A stretch of DNA of 64,000 bases, taken from Oehlia diaphana (Eukaryota; Glomeromycota; Glomeromycetes; Glomerales; Glomeraceae). The notes under the pieces were generated by a model. The model saw only the letters and a program-made list of their open reading frames with translations. It was not told where the DNA came from and did not search any database. The position numbers were made by a program, and so were the translations under genes. Of the stretch, positions 14,655-25,616 are shown one piece after another (the first letter of the stretch is position 1; each line of letters begins with the position of its first letter). The DNA lies in assembly GCA_003833135.1 (NCBI GenBank), contig QZLH01000008.1, forward strand, positions 95,006-159,005. The letters are read 5' to 3'.

Positions 14655-14870
14655 TTTACTTTGAGCTATACCGAATATTAACGAGTGTCTCTAAAAATTA
14701 TTCGGTATCTCATACATTGCGAGTTACTGGTAAATTTTAGATTTCGGAACTTCTATTTCCGAAACTTCCAATCTTTAAAAGATTCGATTATGATAAGAGC
14801 ATAAATAAACAAAATTTCCCATGTTTTCGTTTTCTTTCCTCTAGTTTTCTTTTTCTATCAATAGATAAAA

Positions 14871-16372
14871 ATGTTTCGAAGTATAATAATTTTCATTACA
14901 ATCTTCGTAATCATTATAGCAGTTTCTTATAATTGGCTATATGAATTTTATACTGTTCTTGGATATAATAGACCAAATATTAAACCTTATGAAAATGGAA
15001 AATGCAGAATAATCGAAGGTGAAACAAATTTCTTCTAAATTTTATTTTATTTATATATATATATATAACTTCATGATAATCATATTGTACAATATAAAGG
15101 TGTTGAGGCTTGTGAAGATATTCATATTCATCATCGTACTGGGTACGCTTTTATGACTTGCGGAAACGAAATTAAAAGAACTAAAGGTTATTGGCCACCA
15201 CTTAGTACTTATAATTCAAATATTCAGACAAAAGATACGCCTTATATTTACGATATCAATGTAAGTTAAAATTATGTTATTAATTTTTTAATTACAAATA
15301 TATTTATCTTATTAATATATACATATATATACACGTTTTTTTTTTAGAATGATAAACTCATTCCACTTGTCTTGAAAAATTTTCCTCTTGAAGAAGATTT
15401 TGCAACTCATGGATTAGGAATTTATGAAGATCCTGAAAATGAAAATAAATTATATTTATTTTTCGTAAATCATAAAAGATCTGGAAGTTGTTTTGAAATA
15501 TTTGAACATATTTTACATACAAATGAATTGATTCATTTAGAAACAATTCAACATGAGTTAATAAATACTCCAAATGATGTTGTTCCAGTTTCAAGACACG
15601 AATTTTATTTTACTAATGATCATTATAATAACAATCCTACATATAAACATTTAGAACGTGAGTTTTTCTATTATATAAATTTCATATTTTCATGATTTTT
15701 TTTTTTTAAAAAAAAAAACAATTTATTTATTATTATTATTTTTTTTTTTATTACAAGATATTTTGCCTCTTTCATGGGCAAATGTAGTATTCCATTCATC
15801 AATCACGAATGAAACTAAAATTGCTGCTGAAATGCGACTTCCTAATGGAATTACTTCGAATTTTGATCATTCTCTTATCTATGTTGCCACAACATTTGGT
15901 TATGTTTTAGTATATGAAAGAAACAAGTATAATAACGAACTTAAATTAAAGGATAAAATATTCACAGGATATGCTACAGATAATCTTAGTGTTGATGAAG
16001 AAACTGGTGAAATTTATTGTGCTAGTAAGTTATATTTTATTAGAAACTAATCTTGTTTATTAAATTTAAAATAACTTATTTATTATTATTATTATTATTT
16101 TAATAGTCTTTCCAAAACCATACATGGTTGTAGCAGCTCATGGCAAGGAACTAGGATATGCTCCTTCCGTACCAACTGGAATATTAAAAATTAGTAATAA
16201 TACTAAAGGGGGTGATGAAAAATACTCTCTTAAACCTATTTTTGAAGATGATGGATCTTTATTTCAATTAACAACGATAGCCGCTGTAGATAGAAAAAGA
16301 AACACTTTACTCCTTGGTTCATTTCGTTCTAAAGGTATTGTAAGATGTAATAGTTTAGAACCATTAATTTAA
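14871..16372 (+). CDS. Paraoxonase/arylesterase-like protein, copy A
   Basis: A calcium-dependent lactonase/arylesterase of the serum paraoxonase (PON) beta-propeller family, probably in the secretory pathway. Exons 14871-15018, 15100-15260, 15348-15657, 15758-16024 and 16107-16372 give 383 residues; PON proteins are about 355. An N-terminal hydrophobic segment (residues 5-19) acts as signal anchor, as in PON1. Seen against family knowledge: EACEDI (Glu55, Asp56), NDVVPV, PNGIT and TDNLSVDEETG match the PON1 calcium ligands; THGLGIYED and VNHKRSG match the active-site His115 and His134 regions; TNDHY is a family hallmark; Cys45 and the C-terminal IVRC match the PON1 disulfide pair. All key positions are kept, so activity is likely. 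The substrate is unknown. The P450 lies convergently downstream; copy B is at 25.6-27.1 kb. Confidence 0.85.
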
Positions 16373-17377
16373 ATACTAAGAATATTATTAGAATTTCTGT
16401 AAATCAATTATTAGATAATTTTATATAATTTATAATTTATAATTTTAATTACAATTTAAAAAATTCTGTGTATGTATGACATGATGACAAACTTAATACA
16501 ATAAAGGATTTAAAGCAAAGCCAAAGTTAAACACTTGTGTAAACAACCTAGATTGTGAACAGATAACATACTCTAATAAAATTATCCCAATAGTTTCAGA
16601 TAAGTACGCAATATGGAACTTGAATAATAGCGGAACAAAAAAGAATGAAGGATCAAAGGAATTTTGAAAAAAGTACGAACCAATCAAAATTCTTACATAT
16701 TCATGGAAAGTTCATGAGAGATCAGGACTAATACTTCTTTGGCCTGATAATGCTGCGTAACCACTCACGGATATACTTGAGTGGCAGTTGCATTGCAGTG
16801 ATGGCCGACGGTCTGGCTCATTTCACCCGACAGTTTTGAAATCCTAATCCACTTACCCTAACCTTATCCAAACCTAATCCTAACCCTAATTTCTTACCCT
16901 AACTCTAATCCTAAATTCCCTTGTCGGCGAGATAATTGTCGGCGAAACATTTGTCTGCGAAATGACCCGTCAGTGAAACGTCTGTCGGCGTGAGATAATT
17001 GTCGGTGAAATGAATGCGACCCACCATAGTTATAAACAAAATTTTTATTTATTGCAATAATGATAAATAGTGAAAAAGATATTGACAAAGTTAGTGACTA
17101 TTTGAACTTGTGCTCTAGATCACAGTAAAAAACAAACTCAAATTGAATACTATCTAAATACCGGTTAAATAGTAAAAAAAAAACGATTAGGTTATTACAT
17201 AAATAAATTTACGTCATTTACAAGTATAATATATATACAGTATATATGTACGAACATAATGTTTTAATTATAATATGTAATAAATAAATACAAGTATTAA
17301 ATATTACTTTGACAAATAATGGTATTGAATACATAATTAATATATTTAATCTTCAATTAAAGTAAACTTAATTTATA
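16373..17377. other. Spacer between paraoxonase A and the P450
   Basis: Convergent 3' region. Parts are homologous to the spacer 24690-25616 in inverse orientation. Apart from the inserted element near 16.80-17.03 kb it holds no gene. Confidence 0.5.
16797..17028. mobile_element. Inverted-repeat element with telomere-like core
   Basis: The left end contains CTCATTTCACCCGACAG and the right end, reverse-complemented, TTCATTTCACCGACAATT. TTGTCGGCGA motifs recur on the right side, like the 9.2 kb element. The core (about 16850-16915) is a degenerate CCCTAA-type array on the + strand. The matching position in the right duplication arm lacks this block, so it was inserted here after duplication or lost there. 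Confidence 0.65.
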
Positions 17378-19176
17378 TTAGTTAGAATTTAGAGGTTTAA
17401 TTTTAACTATTAATTCTTGACAGGTAGTTAATGCAGTAGATTTCGTTTTTAATGGCGCATTCTTATCAACTAATTCCACATCATACTTTCTATAAATCAA
17501 TGCAGTTAATAGTTTCAATTCAATCATTGCAAGTTTTCGTCCTATATAATATTTATTTAGAAAAGTTTGTAATTTAAGAAATAAATGTGATCTTTTAATA
17601 ACGATCTTAAATTAAAAAAAAAGATATAACTAATAATAATTACCTGGACAAATCCTTAGACCTCCACCCCACATGTTAAAAGCACATTTATGCCTCTTTT
17701 CATCTTTTTTCATAAATCTCTCTGGATCTATCTTCTCGGGATCTTCCCAATGAGCTTTATTTTTATTGATAGCTGCAAAATTCATATGAAACATAGTCCT
17801 TGCTGGCCATTTATAACCAGCAATTTCGTCAGGTTCACTACTATATCTCATCATCATGTTGATAACAGGTTTTATGCGAGCTATTTCATAGATAACAGCT
17901 TCAGTATATTTAAGTTTATCAAGATCTCCATTTGTTACTGGGCGCGTCGTATCATCTCCAAAGACTTGATAAAGTTCTTGTCGTAATTTTTCTTTTATTT
18001 CCGGATTATGTTGAAGATAATAAGCAATGAAACTTAAAGAATTCGCGGTCTATTGTGATAAATAATAAAAATTATCGTTAAATCGGGGTTTCGTATTTTA
18101 CAGATAATAATAAAACAAAGATTTCTTAATACCGTGTCAGTACCACCAGCTATAGCATCTCCCATACTTCCAAGAATTTCTTCATCTGTCATAGGTCTCA
18201 AGAATTCTTCTTCAACATTTCTAGTTTTATTGATATCACGGGGTGTATTTGCTGTAATAAAAGAAGTCAACATATCATGTCTGAGAGGTACATCTAATGG
18301 AGTTTCTTCAATTTCTTTTCTTCTAGCTTCAATAATTTGTTCAAGTTTACTATAAAAATAATCCCGATTTTTCAATAATTTATCTTGACGTTGTTTAAAG
18401 AAAGGTAAATAACGTCTAATAATAGTCGGTATAACAATAAAGAAAGCATTTCCTAAAATTAACATTCGAAGAGATTTAATAAATGCTTCAGAATCTTCAA
18501 TTGAAGCAGGAGGAACATCAGATTTTTTTTCACTTATTGTATTAAAATAAGAAGGTAAAGAATAAATTCTTTTTCCTGTAGTTAAAACTATAATCATATC
18601 ATTTGTAAAACGTTGCATCCAAGCTGAATAATCTGTTGGAGTATCAGGACCAATTTCTTTCCAATAATTTTCCATTTCATAAAATAATTGATGACCTTGA
18701 TTTAAAGCTTCATTAGCAAAACTAGGTGTAAGTATAGCTTGAGAAAAAAATGTTCTATTATATTTCCAAGAACTATAATTATAATTAGTTATAATTCCAG
18801 AACCAAAATGTTTTAAATCATCTAATTCTTTTAAATGAGGAAATCGAAGAAAATATTTAGTATTTTTTGAAGGGTTTAACATATTTTCAATATAATCCCC
18901 ACGACAAAGAATTATTCTTCTTCGCCCTAATAATACAACTTCAAATATATCACCATATTTTTTATGTAATTTTAAAAACCATTCATCTAAATCTCCAGAT
19001 TTATTTAAAAGATTTCCAATAATTGGAAGTGGTATTGGTCCTGGAAGAGGATTTATTCTGGTAAAATATTTATAATAAAAATGTATTACATAAATAAGTA
19101 TTGTAGTTAATAAAACAATTAATATGTCGGTTTTTTTGAATGATTCGAAACATATCGTTAGATAATTCATCTTCAT
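17378..19176 (-). CDS. Cytochrome P450 monooxygenase
   Basis: A heme-thiolate monooxygenase, probably ER-anchored. Exons 19176-18133, 18049-17644 and 17541-17378 give 537 residues, a normal length. Seen: an N-terminal membrane segment (ILIVLLTTILIYVIHF), the proline-rich hinge PLPGPIPLPIIGN, the I-helix AGGTDTT (about 343-349, joined exactly across intron 1), the K-helix ExxR as E403-IA-R406, the PERF motif DPERF, and the heme loop WGGGLRICPG with Cys482, where Trp replaces the usual Phe. The in-frame sequence before 19176 has no earlier ATG. The gene is convergent with paraoxonase copy A. Its last exon was copied into the right arm of the inverted duplication, where it is a relic. Substrate and CYP family cannot be fixed from sequence alone. 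Confidence 0.9.
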
Positions 19177-20007
19177 CCTGTTAATTAAAAAGTTTGAGTT
19201 TGGCAATAATAGAGTAGGTGAGAGACCACCGTATTTAATACTTTATTATATCTAATTTTCTCGTGAGAAGTTCTTGAGTAATACGGTGTAGGGTAGGGGT
19301 GTTGTGTTACTTGTGTAGTGTATATGCCCCTATGTGATACTATACGTGCGTGATAAATAACATAACCTGGCAAAAATTATCATAATGCCGGCCGGGTGTT
19401 ATTTATCACATATGTTTGTTTCACCATTATATGTTACACACTGCTAAATATCACCAATGGTCAAAACGGTTAAATTACATCCGATATATATATCGCCTGA
19501 TTTTTTTATGTTACATTCGGATCATATCAGCCGAACTCTCATTTCAATAATAATTTTATTATAATCAAAAAAATGACATGTGATTACGCAAATCTATGTA
19601 AAAGAGGTAAGACGAATACCCAGAAGTAGTGTGTCAATTTATCCGGATATCCGTTTACTATTAATATCCGGATAAATTATCGTCGGATTAACCGGGATTG
19701 ATACACGGATCTTAAAGTCACGTGCTATGGTTATTGGCTGCGGAATTTAGATAATCAAATACTCAAATACTGATTTAAAATAATAATAATACATTTTTCG
19801 GTCATTAACTAGCAAATAAGCTTTATTGCGAACTGATTGAATTATGTGATAAATGCACATCTGTAATGCGTGACAGGTTAGATCACGTGCAGGTGACAAA
19901 TAATATCTTTCAAAAAATCCAAGTAATTATTGTTTGCCAGCACGTATTATAGTATGATCGACCTAACTTGTCACACACATTATAGATGTGTGTTAAATAT
20001 AACGATA
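19177..20007. other. Region upstream of P450 with fold-back repeats
   Basis: Between the P450 start and the kinase 3' end. It contains a 13-base inverted repeat (GTGATAAATAACA / TGTTATTTATCAC, about 19350-19411), a second one built on ATCCGGATA (19640-19680), and a fold-back element at 19838-19998. No gene is seen. Confidence 0.6.
19838..19998. repeat. Short fold-back element
   Basis: The left arm has CACATCTGTAATGCGTGACA followed by GGTTAGATC; the right arm, reverse-complemented, has CACATCTATAATGTGTGTGAC followed by AGTTAGGTC. The arms extend about 60 bases with gaps. A non-coding, MITE-like hairpin. Confidence 0.6.
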
Positions 20008-21936
20008 CTAATAAACAATATGACCAATATTCGAGTCATTAAATTTTGGAATACAACGGACATTCATAAGACCACTATTCGGATAGGTGATTTGAATTGA
20101 TGGAATTGAAGGATCTATAAAATAATAAATCATAAGTAAAAAAATAAGTAAAAATAAATATCATTTTTGTATAAAATTTATATTACCAATTGAAATTGCG
20201 CAGCTATATCCATGAGTATCTAAAAAATATATATATATAGTGTATATATAATATATAATATTAATATTATGAATATCATTCTAATCATCATTGGATAAAA
20301 AAAAATCCTACCAGTAATACAATCATCATCATTGAATTTAATTAAATCTAAAAAAAAAAAAAATTTATTTAATATCAAACATCAATAAAACAACATTTAT
20401 AAATTCTTAAATCCTGTACCATTTTTAACGAGAAATGGTAACCTTAGAATATGACTTTCATTCCAAATCCGTTGACTATGAATGACTTGTGGATATATTT
20501 GTTTTGATATGGTTAATAAACTTAAACATCTTCTTTCTTCTGCAGCTTTAAATCCAAATACATCTTTGCGATTTCCTTTAATCATTGAATTTGAAAATTT
20601 CCAAATTCTATTACGAACTTCTTCCATAGTTGGCCGCAAATTTGGATCCGGATTCCAACAATCTTGAATAAGTTTAGCAAAGGCAGGTGGTGTACCTTCA
20701 ACTATTTCGGGCCTTCTACCTTCAATAATTTCATAAACGAGGTGAATGTCTTGTCTCACATCAGAAAATGGCATACGACAAGATGTTAATTCCCAAAGTA
20801 TTATCCCAAAAGAATATACATCTGCAGCTTTTGAATATGAATTTCGACGAAGCACTTCAGGTGCCATATACCCAATTTTTCCAAAAATGCTATTATTCGT
20901 CTTTTGATTTGCAATATCATCCTCTTTCAAACATAGTCCTAAATCAGCAATCCAGGTCCATAAAATTCCGTAGCATGTAACATGATTCAGGATGTTACCA
21001 CTATGAAGATCGCAATGGATAAGTTTCTGGATAATATACGAAGAGTATAATATTAAATTAATTTATTCATTTATTATTTGAAACATAAGAGTTATAATAA
21101 ATTGTAGTTCACCTTTCTATGGAGTTCTCGAAGAGCTTTAGCGATATCATGTGATAAATGAATGATACGTTCCCATGACAATTCTTGATGATTCTTTTTA
21201 ATATAAGAAGTTAAATCACCTGTAGTAAAAAACTGAATCAATACATATATATATATATACATTATACTATTAAGTGCACATCGTTAAAACTGACCTTGAT
21301 TTGCATAGTTAGTAACCATCATATAACGTCCTGTATCCGGATGACGAGTTACTCCAAAGCAATGAACTATTCTTTTTACACCAATGCAAATAGAATGATG
21401 CTCAACCTTGATATAACAGATTTATACATATATAGATAAGGTTAGCAAACATTTAGTTTATTTATTTATTTATTTTTTTTTTGTTTATATTTTTAAGTAA
21501 ATTTTATTCATACTTCTTTGAGGAATTCTTTACGTCTTTCATCAATACCATCACGTTTAAGAGTTTTAAAAGTAATCTTTCTTGGACCAGATGCAACCCA
21601 TTGCATTAGTTCATTATCCCATTTCCATCTTGGACCTTCAATCCAAGTAGCAGAATAAACAATTCCAAATCCTCCTTCTTTAATCTTCTCAATATTCTCA
21701 AATTTTTCAAAAGGGATCCATTCAAGATATTCTGTATGTGCATCAGCATTTAATTGAGTATTTCTAATACATAAATCTAATTCATGAAATTCACTCGTCC
21801 AATTTGGAAAATCATCTTGAAGACGTTTTGAATCGCATACGGTACACCAAAAAAGAGCGTTATTATAAACTTTCTTACAAACTGGACATGAATCACCTTT
21901 AGGAAATTCGTCAATCTCTTCTGTATTAACTGACAT
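20008..21936 (-). CDS. Protein kinase with N-terminal CxxC/WTS module
   Basis: A cytosolic TKL/Tyr-kinase-like kinase. Exons 21936-21514, 21406-21295, 21219-21113 and 21026-20420 hold the kinase; in-phase exons 20347-20312, 20219-20187 and 20114-20008 appear to add a C-terminal tail, total 474 residues. If the last kinase exon is not spliced at 20420, an in-frame stop ends the protein at 20397. The N-terminus has CPVC...CTVC (probable zinc ribbon), then NWTS and NTQLN. Kinase motifs: loop EGGFGIVYSATW, Lys124 in TFKTLK, catalytic loop HCDLHSGN with Asp220 kept (HRD to HCD), DLG for DFG, MAPE, and a C-lobe Arg in LRPTM. It should be active. Substrate unknown. The tail contains DTHGYSCAISIDP and IGHIVY, which I do not recognise. 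Confidence 0.85.
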
Positions 21937-23584
21937 TAATTATGGTCTATGGAGTTTTATCTTGAAAAGAAAAAAAAATAAATTTACTTAACGGAATGAT
22001 AACAAATTTCCGTAAGATTATTTACGAAAAAAACTTTTTCCGATTCCTGCGAGGCCAATTTGACGATTTTTTTTTTTTTTTAAAAAAAAAAAAAGCTTGA
22101 ATCCTTCCAAGTGAAAGAAATTCTACCTCTTAAATATTAATGTCATCAACAAATTATTTTAATAACTGATATGATGATAATTCTCAATGTACTACGAAAT
22201 AAAATTCGTAATACTAATAATTTTTGTTAATTGATTTTTTTTATAAAAAAGAATTTTAGAATTTTAGATATTATCGTCCATCTTACTTTAAATATTTATT
22301 ACTCAAAAGAAAACAAAATAAGATAAGAGCAAATTTTTTGTAATCTATCAATTTTTCACATTCAAAACCCAAAATCTGTTATTTAAAAAGAAGCATTAAT
22401 TTAGCCATAAAAGGTAATTACAATTATTTAAAAATGAAATTTTTTTTTCATTGTTTTTTTTATTATTTAAGGGGGATACGTTGATCATTACATTATTTGG
22501 ATGATTTTTATTGTTTTTCAAAAAATTATAGATAGAAGAATCTCAAAATTTGAATGAAACATTGAATTTATTAATCATATCAGATATAATTAAAAATTAT
22601 AGCAAAAAGCTATCGATCAATTGATCCTGGACGAAGGTCTTTTGAAAAAGTAATAATGAAGCGCTTTGAATTTTTTTTTTTTTTTTTTGCGACGTTAACA
22701 AGATTGAGTAAAGATGAATGACGAAAATAAAGTTTGGTTTCTCTGTGATAGATCATAGATACCGAGTAAAAGGTTCCAGACCCTGAACTGACTGAACTGA
22801 TTAATTGGATTGGGATCAAAATTTACTAACCTTATTTTGTTAGCGTTGTAGCACAAAAAATTCAACAATTATTAACTTCCCAATTACGGAGAACCAACGT
22901 CCAGAAATTGATATCCGATAATATGATCTACAATTCTGGCAATTCTGGATCCGGACCGAAGTAAGACCGATTGACTCTACTTAAAAGAGAGAAGTGAGGA
23001 AAATAAAAATAAATTTTTGAACTAAGTTTTCTTAATCTGTAAAATAATAGAGAAAACTCTTAAGAGACAATTTATCCTTTTAATTATAATAAAGGGTATT
23101 AGTGGGCTAAAATAATCGGAAGGACTTCGCTTGTCATTTATTATCATAGTTTAATTGGGCTGGGCTGAGGGAACTTTTTTACCCGAATTTGGAAATACAA
23201 AGTTTAAAGTTTAACATATTTCTTTGTTAGCTGTTTCGTCTTTTACCTTATCTTGATACAATTTTAGCAATTATTTATAACAAAGGGAGTCCTTTTATTC
23301 AAAAAAAAGAAATGCAAGAAAAAAAGAAATAATTTTGTTACATGCATACAATATAAATGTTTCAAGTTTTAGCCGATTATGAGACAGAACTAGTTTAAAC
23401 ACTAATTGTTACTGCGGTCCTCCTCTTCATATAAATTCATCTTTGAATTTCCTTATAAAATAAATTTATTAATTCGTCAAATCTCGCTGGTTGAGGTCAA
23501 TATCATACATATATTTATTTTTATTAAAATTATCTCGTAGACACTTTAAATTTTCAAAAACTTCATTTTTTACAAATAAAAACA
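21937..23584. other. Intergenic region
   Basis: Presumed promoter of the kinase on the left and of the membrane ORF on the right. AT-rich, with a T-run/A-run palindrome near 22065-22095. No further gene is supportable. Confidence 0.4.
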
Positions 23585-24178
23585 ATGTACATACTTACAC
23601 AAAAACTTGAAAAAATTCTTGATAAGAAAATATTATTATCATCATTTCGACAATACGCTTTATTCTTTTCATTCATTTATTTTATATCAGTTATCATATT
23701 ATTGTATTACATTCCTTCAGAGAATGAACCAAATTATAATGATGGAATTATAATTTCAAATCAAAATTTACAACCAATTTCTAGACAAATTCCTTTATAT
23801 ACTATAAACATATCAAATAATACAGTTATTGGATCAATAAGAATTTCTTCTTCAAAAGAGGAGAATAATAAATTCGAATTATCTGGTTTTTTATATTTTA
23901 CTTATAATAAATCAAATATATATAATATGAAATATATTTTGGTATCAGGTGAATCTTGTCATAATTGGAATAATATTACACAAGATATCTCTAATAAAGT
24001 TATTTTTAAATCTCGTCATCAAGGAACAAAGATTTTCAAACAGATTAGAGAAATATCTTTTGAATCAAATAAGATCGAATCGGCAAGTCATTTTGTTATT
24101 ATACAGAATTTTGGACGTAATTATAAACAAATAGCTTGTAATTCATTAAATAACGCATCTAAAACGAACACTTTTTAG
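23585..24178 (+). CDS. Unrecognised single-pass membrane protein
   Basis: A single-exon frame of 197 residues with an ATG in a plausible context (AAACAATG). One strong membrane segment at about residues 25-43 (YALFFSFIYFISVIILLYY) follows a short Lys-rich N-terminus, suggesting type II topology with a luminal or extracellular domain of about 150 residues rich in Asn and Ser. I do not recognise a family. Weak pattern resemblance to a Cu/Zn-SOD-like beta-barrel (a strand like GFLYFTY and a tail like SHFVIIQ...IAC) is only a guess; metal-binding His residues are not in the usual places. It lies inside the loop of the inverted duplication. Confidence 0.6.
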   Translation: MYILTQKLEKILDKKILLSSFRQYALFFSFIYFISVIILLYYIPSENEPNYNDGIIISNQNLQPISRQIPLYTINISNNTVIGSIRISSSKEENNKFELSGFLYFTYNKSNIYNMKYILVSGESCHNWNNITQDISNKVIFKSRHQGTKIFKQIREISFESNKIESASHFVIIQNFGRNYKQIACNSLNNASKTNTF

Positions 24179-24534
24179 GTTAATTTAGATAGAGATATAT
24201 ATATTTTTTAATTATTTTAATTATTTTAATTATTAAAAAGAAACAGAAACAGTTAATAAAATGTTCATGTTATCACGTGGTTTACGTGTGTGAAATCGTA
24301 TATACGGTTTGGTGTTGTAATAATGTTTTCATGGCATAGGGGATGCAGATACATGGATTCAATCTTTTTTTTCATTTCAAAGATAGTTACAAACTCTACA
24401 GTGCTCAAAGTTATTGAAAATTTGGTTGCCAGCAACCTAATATTCGTATGAGACTTGCCTCACATTTATACCTAATGATGAATGGAGAAGCATGGATAGA
24501 GAGTGGTTAATTAAGGATACAAAATGTGACGTTG
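24179..24534. other. Intergenic region before right arm
   Basis: No gene seen. Contains an A/T-rich stretch and ATCACGTGG near 24275. The right duplication arm begins near 24535. Confidence 0.4.
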
Positions 24535-24561
24535 CTCTCAAATTAAATAAATATTATACAG

Positions 24562-24689
24562 GACGAAAACTTGCAATGGTTGAATTAAAACTTTTAACTG
24601 CATTGATTTATAGAAAGTATGACGTGGGATTACTTTATATGAATGCGCCATTAAAAACGAAATCCACTACAGTAACCACCTGTCGATAA
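24562..24689 (+). pseudogene. P450 last-exon relic
   Basis: The translated frame reads GRKLAMVELKLLTALIYRKY and continues with APLKTKS, almost the same as the last exon of the intact P450 (GRKLAMIELKL...). It is preceded by the homologous intron end (AATATTATACAG). No heme loop, I-helix or start lies upstream, and the frame stops early after TTCR where the intact gene continues to IVKIKPLNSN. A breakpoint fragment, not a gene. Confidence 0.88.
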
Positions 24690-25616
24690 TATTATTTGTT
24701 AACAACATTTATTTATACATGTTAAAGTCAAACCATTATAATATGTTCGTACATAATATATATCAGCTTTTTAACTACAGTTAATTATAATTTCAATTTT
24801 TATAAATTACTTATCAGGTTATAATATAATAACATAACAGATAAACTATTTAGCTGGTATTTAATCTGGGCTTGTTTTTCACCGTGATATTAACCGTCAA
24901 TATCTTATCTTTTACGGCTTACAAACGTGCTACTTAAGCTACTTGATTCAGCTTTTTATTAAATAAATTTAATAAAGTTTCCCTAATAGTGTTTATTAAT
25001 TTGCTGTAATGCCTTTTATTTTTGAAATTGAAATTTAATATAAAATACTAAATAAATTTCACTACTCACTAGTCTAGCACATTCTTAATTTATTGTAATA
25101 ATTATCTGAAATTTACTTTAGTTCATATTATGAAACGCTAGCAAAGTTTTAGCTATAACCTATGATAATAATGACGTGCCAACTGCAACCTGCCACGTGA
25201 AGTATTAGTACGAAAAAAATATTTAGAGTCTTCCAGTTTTGATCTCTCGATGGTTAAGTGAACTTTTTCAGGAATTCGCAAGAATTTTCTGTTATTAGTG
25301 ACTCAAATTCAAGTTCCAAAACGTCTTCATATTGCGAACATCTAAACCATTTGGATTATCGCTTTAGAGTTTAGATTGTTTACACATTATTTTCTCAGAT
25401 GTTTAACTTTGACTTAGGAAGAGACTCTGTTAAATCCTTTAAACGAGAATTTGATGAAATTTATTTTATGATCAAGTTTGTCATCACGTCATCATTTCAT
25501 ACATATCATACATAACATACACGGTTTTAGCAGAAATTTTTAAATTGTAATATATTTTATAACTATATAAATTATTTAATACACAACAATTCTAATAATA
25601 TTCATAATATTTAAAT
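24690..25616. other. Spacer in the right duplication arm
   Basis: Homologous in patches to 16373-17377 in inverse orientation, but without the telomere-like element found there. No gene. Confidence 0.5.

Larger units (their letters stand above)
14655..17590. repeat. Left arm of large inverted duplication
   Basis: This arm carries a paraoxonase-like gene on the + strand followed by the 3' end of the P450 on the - strand. Reverse-complemented, the same order appears at about 24535-27335. Homology covers the promoter (shared GAGCTATACCGAATATT), all five paraoxonase exons with identical intron positions, the intergenic spacer (shared blocks include GGAACTTGAAT and ACTAATACTTC) and the last P450 intron and exon. 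Divergence is moderate, so the event is not recent. The left arm has an extra inverted-repeat element at about 16.80-17.03 kb. Confidence 0.85.

Noticed and set aside
16850..16915. Interstitial telomere
   Set aside because: The CCCTAA-like units are degenerate and enclosed by inverted repeats, so a mobile element core is the better reading.
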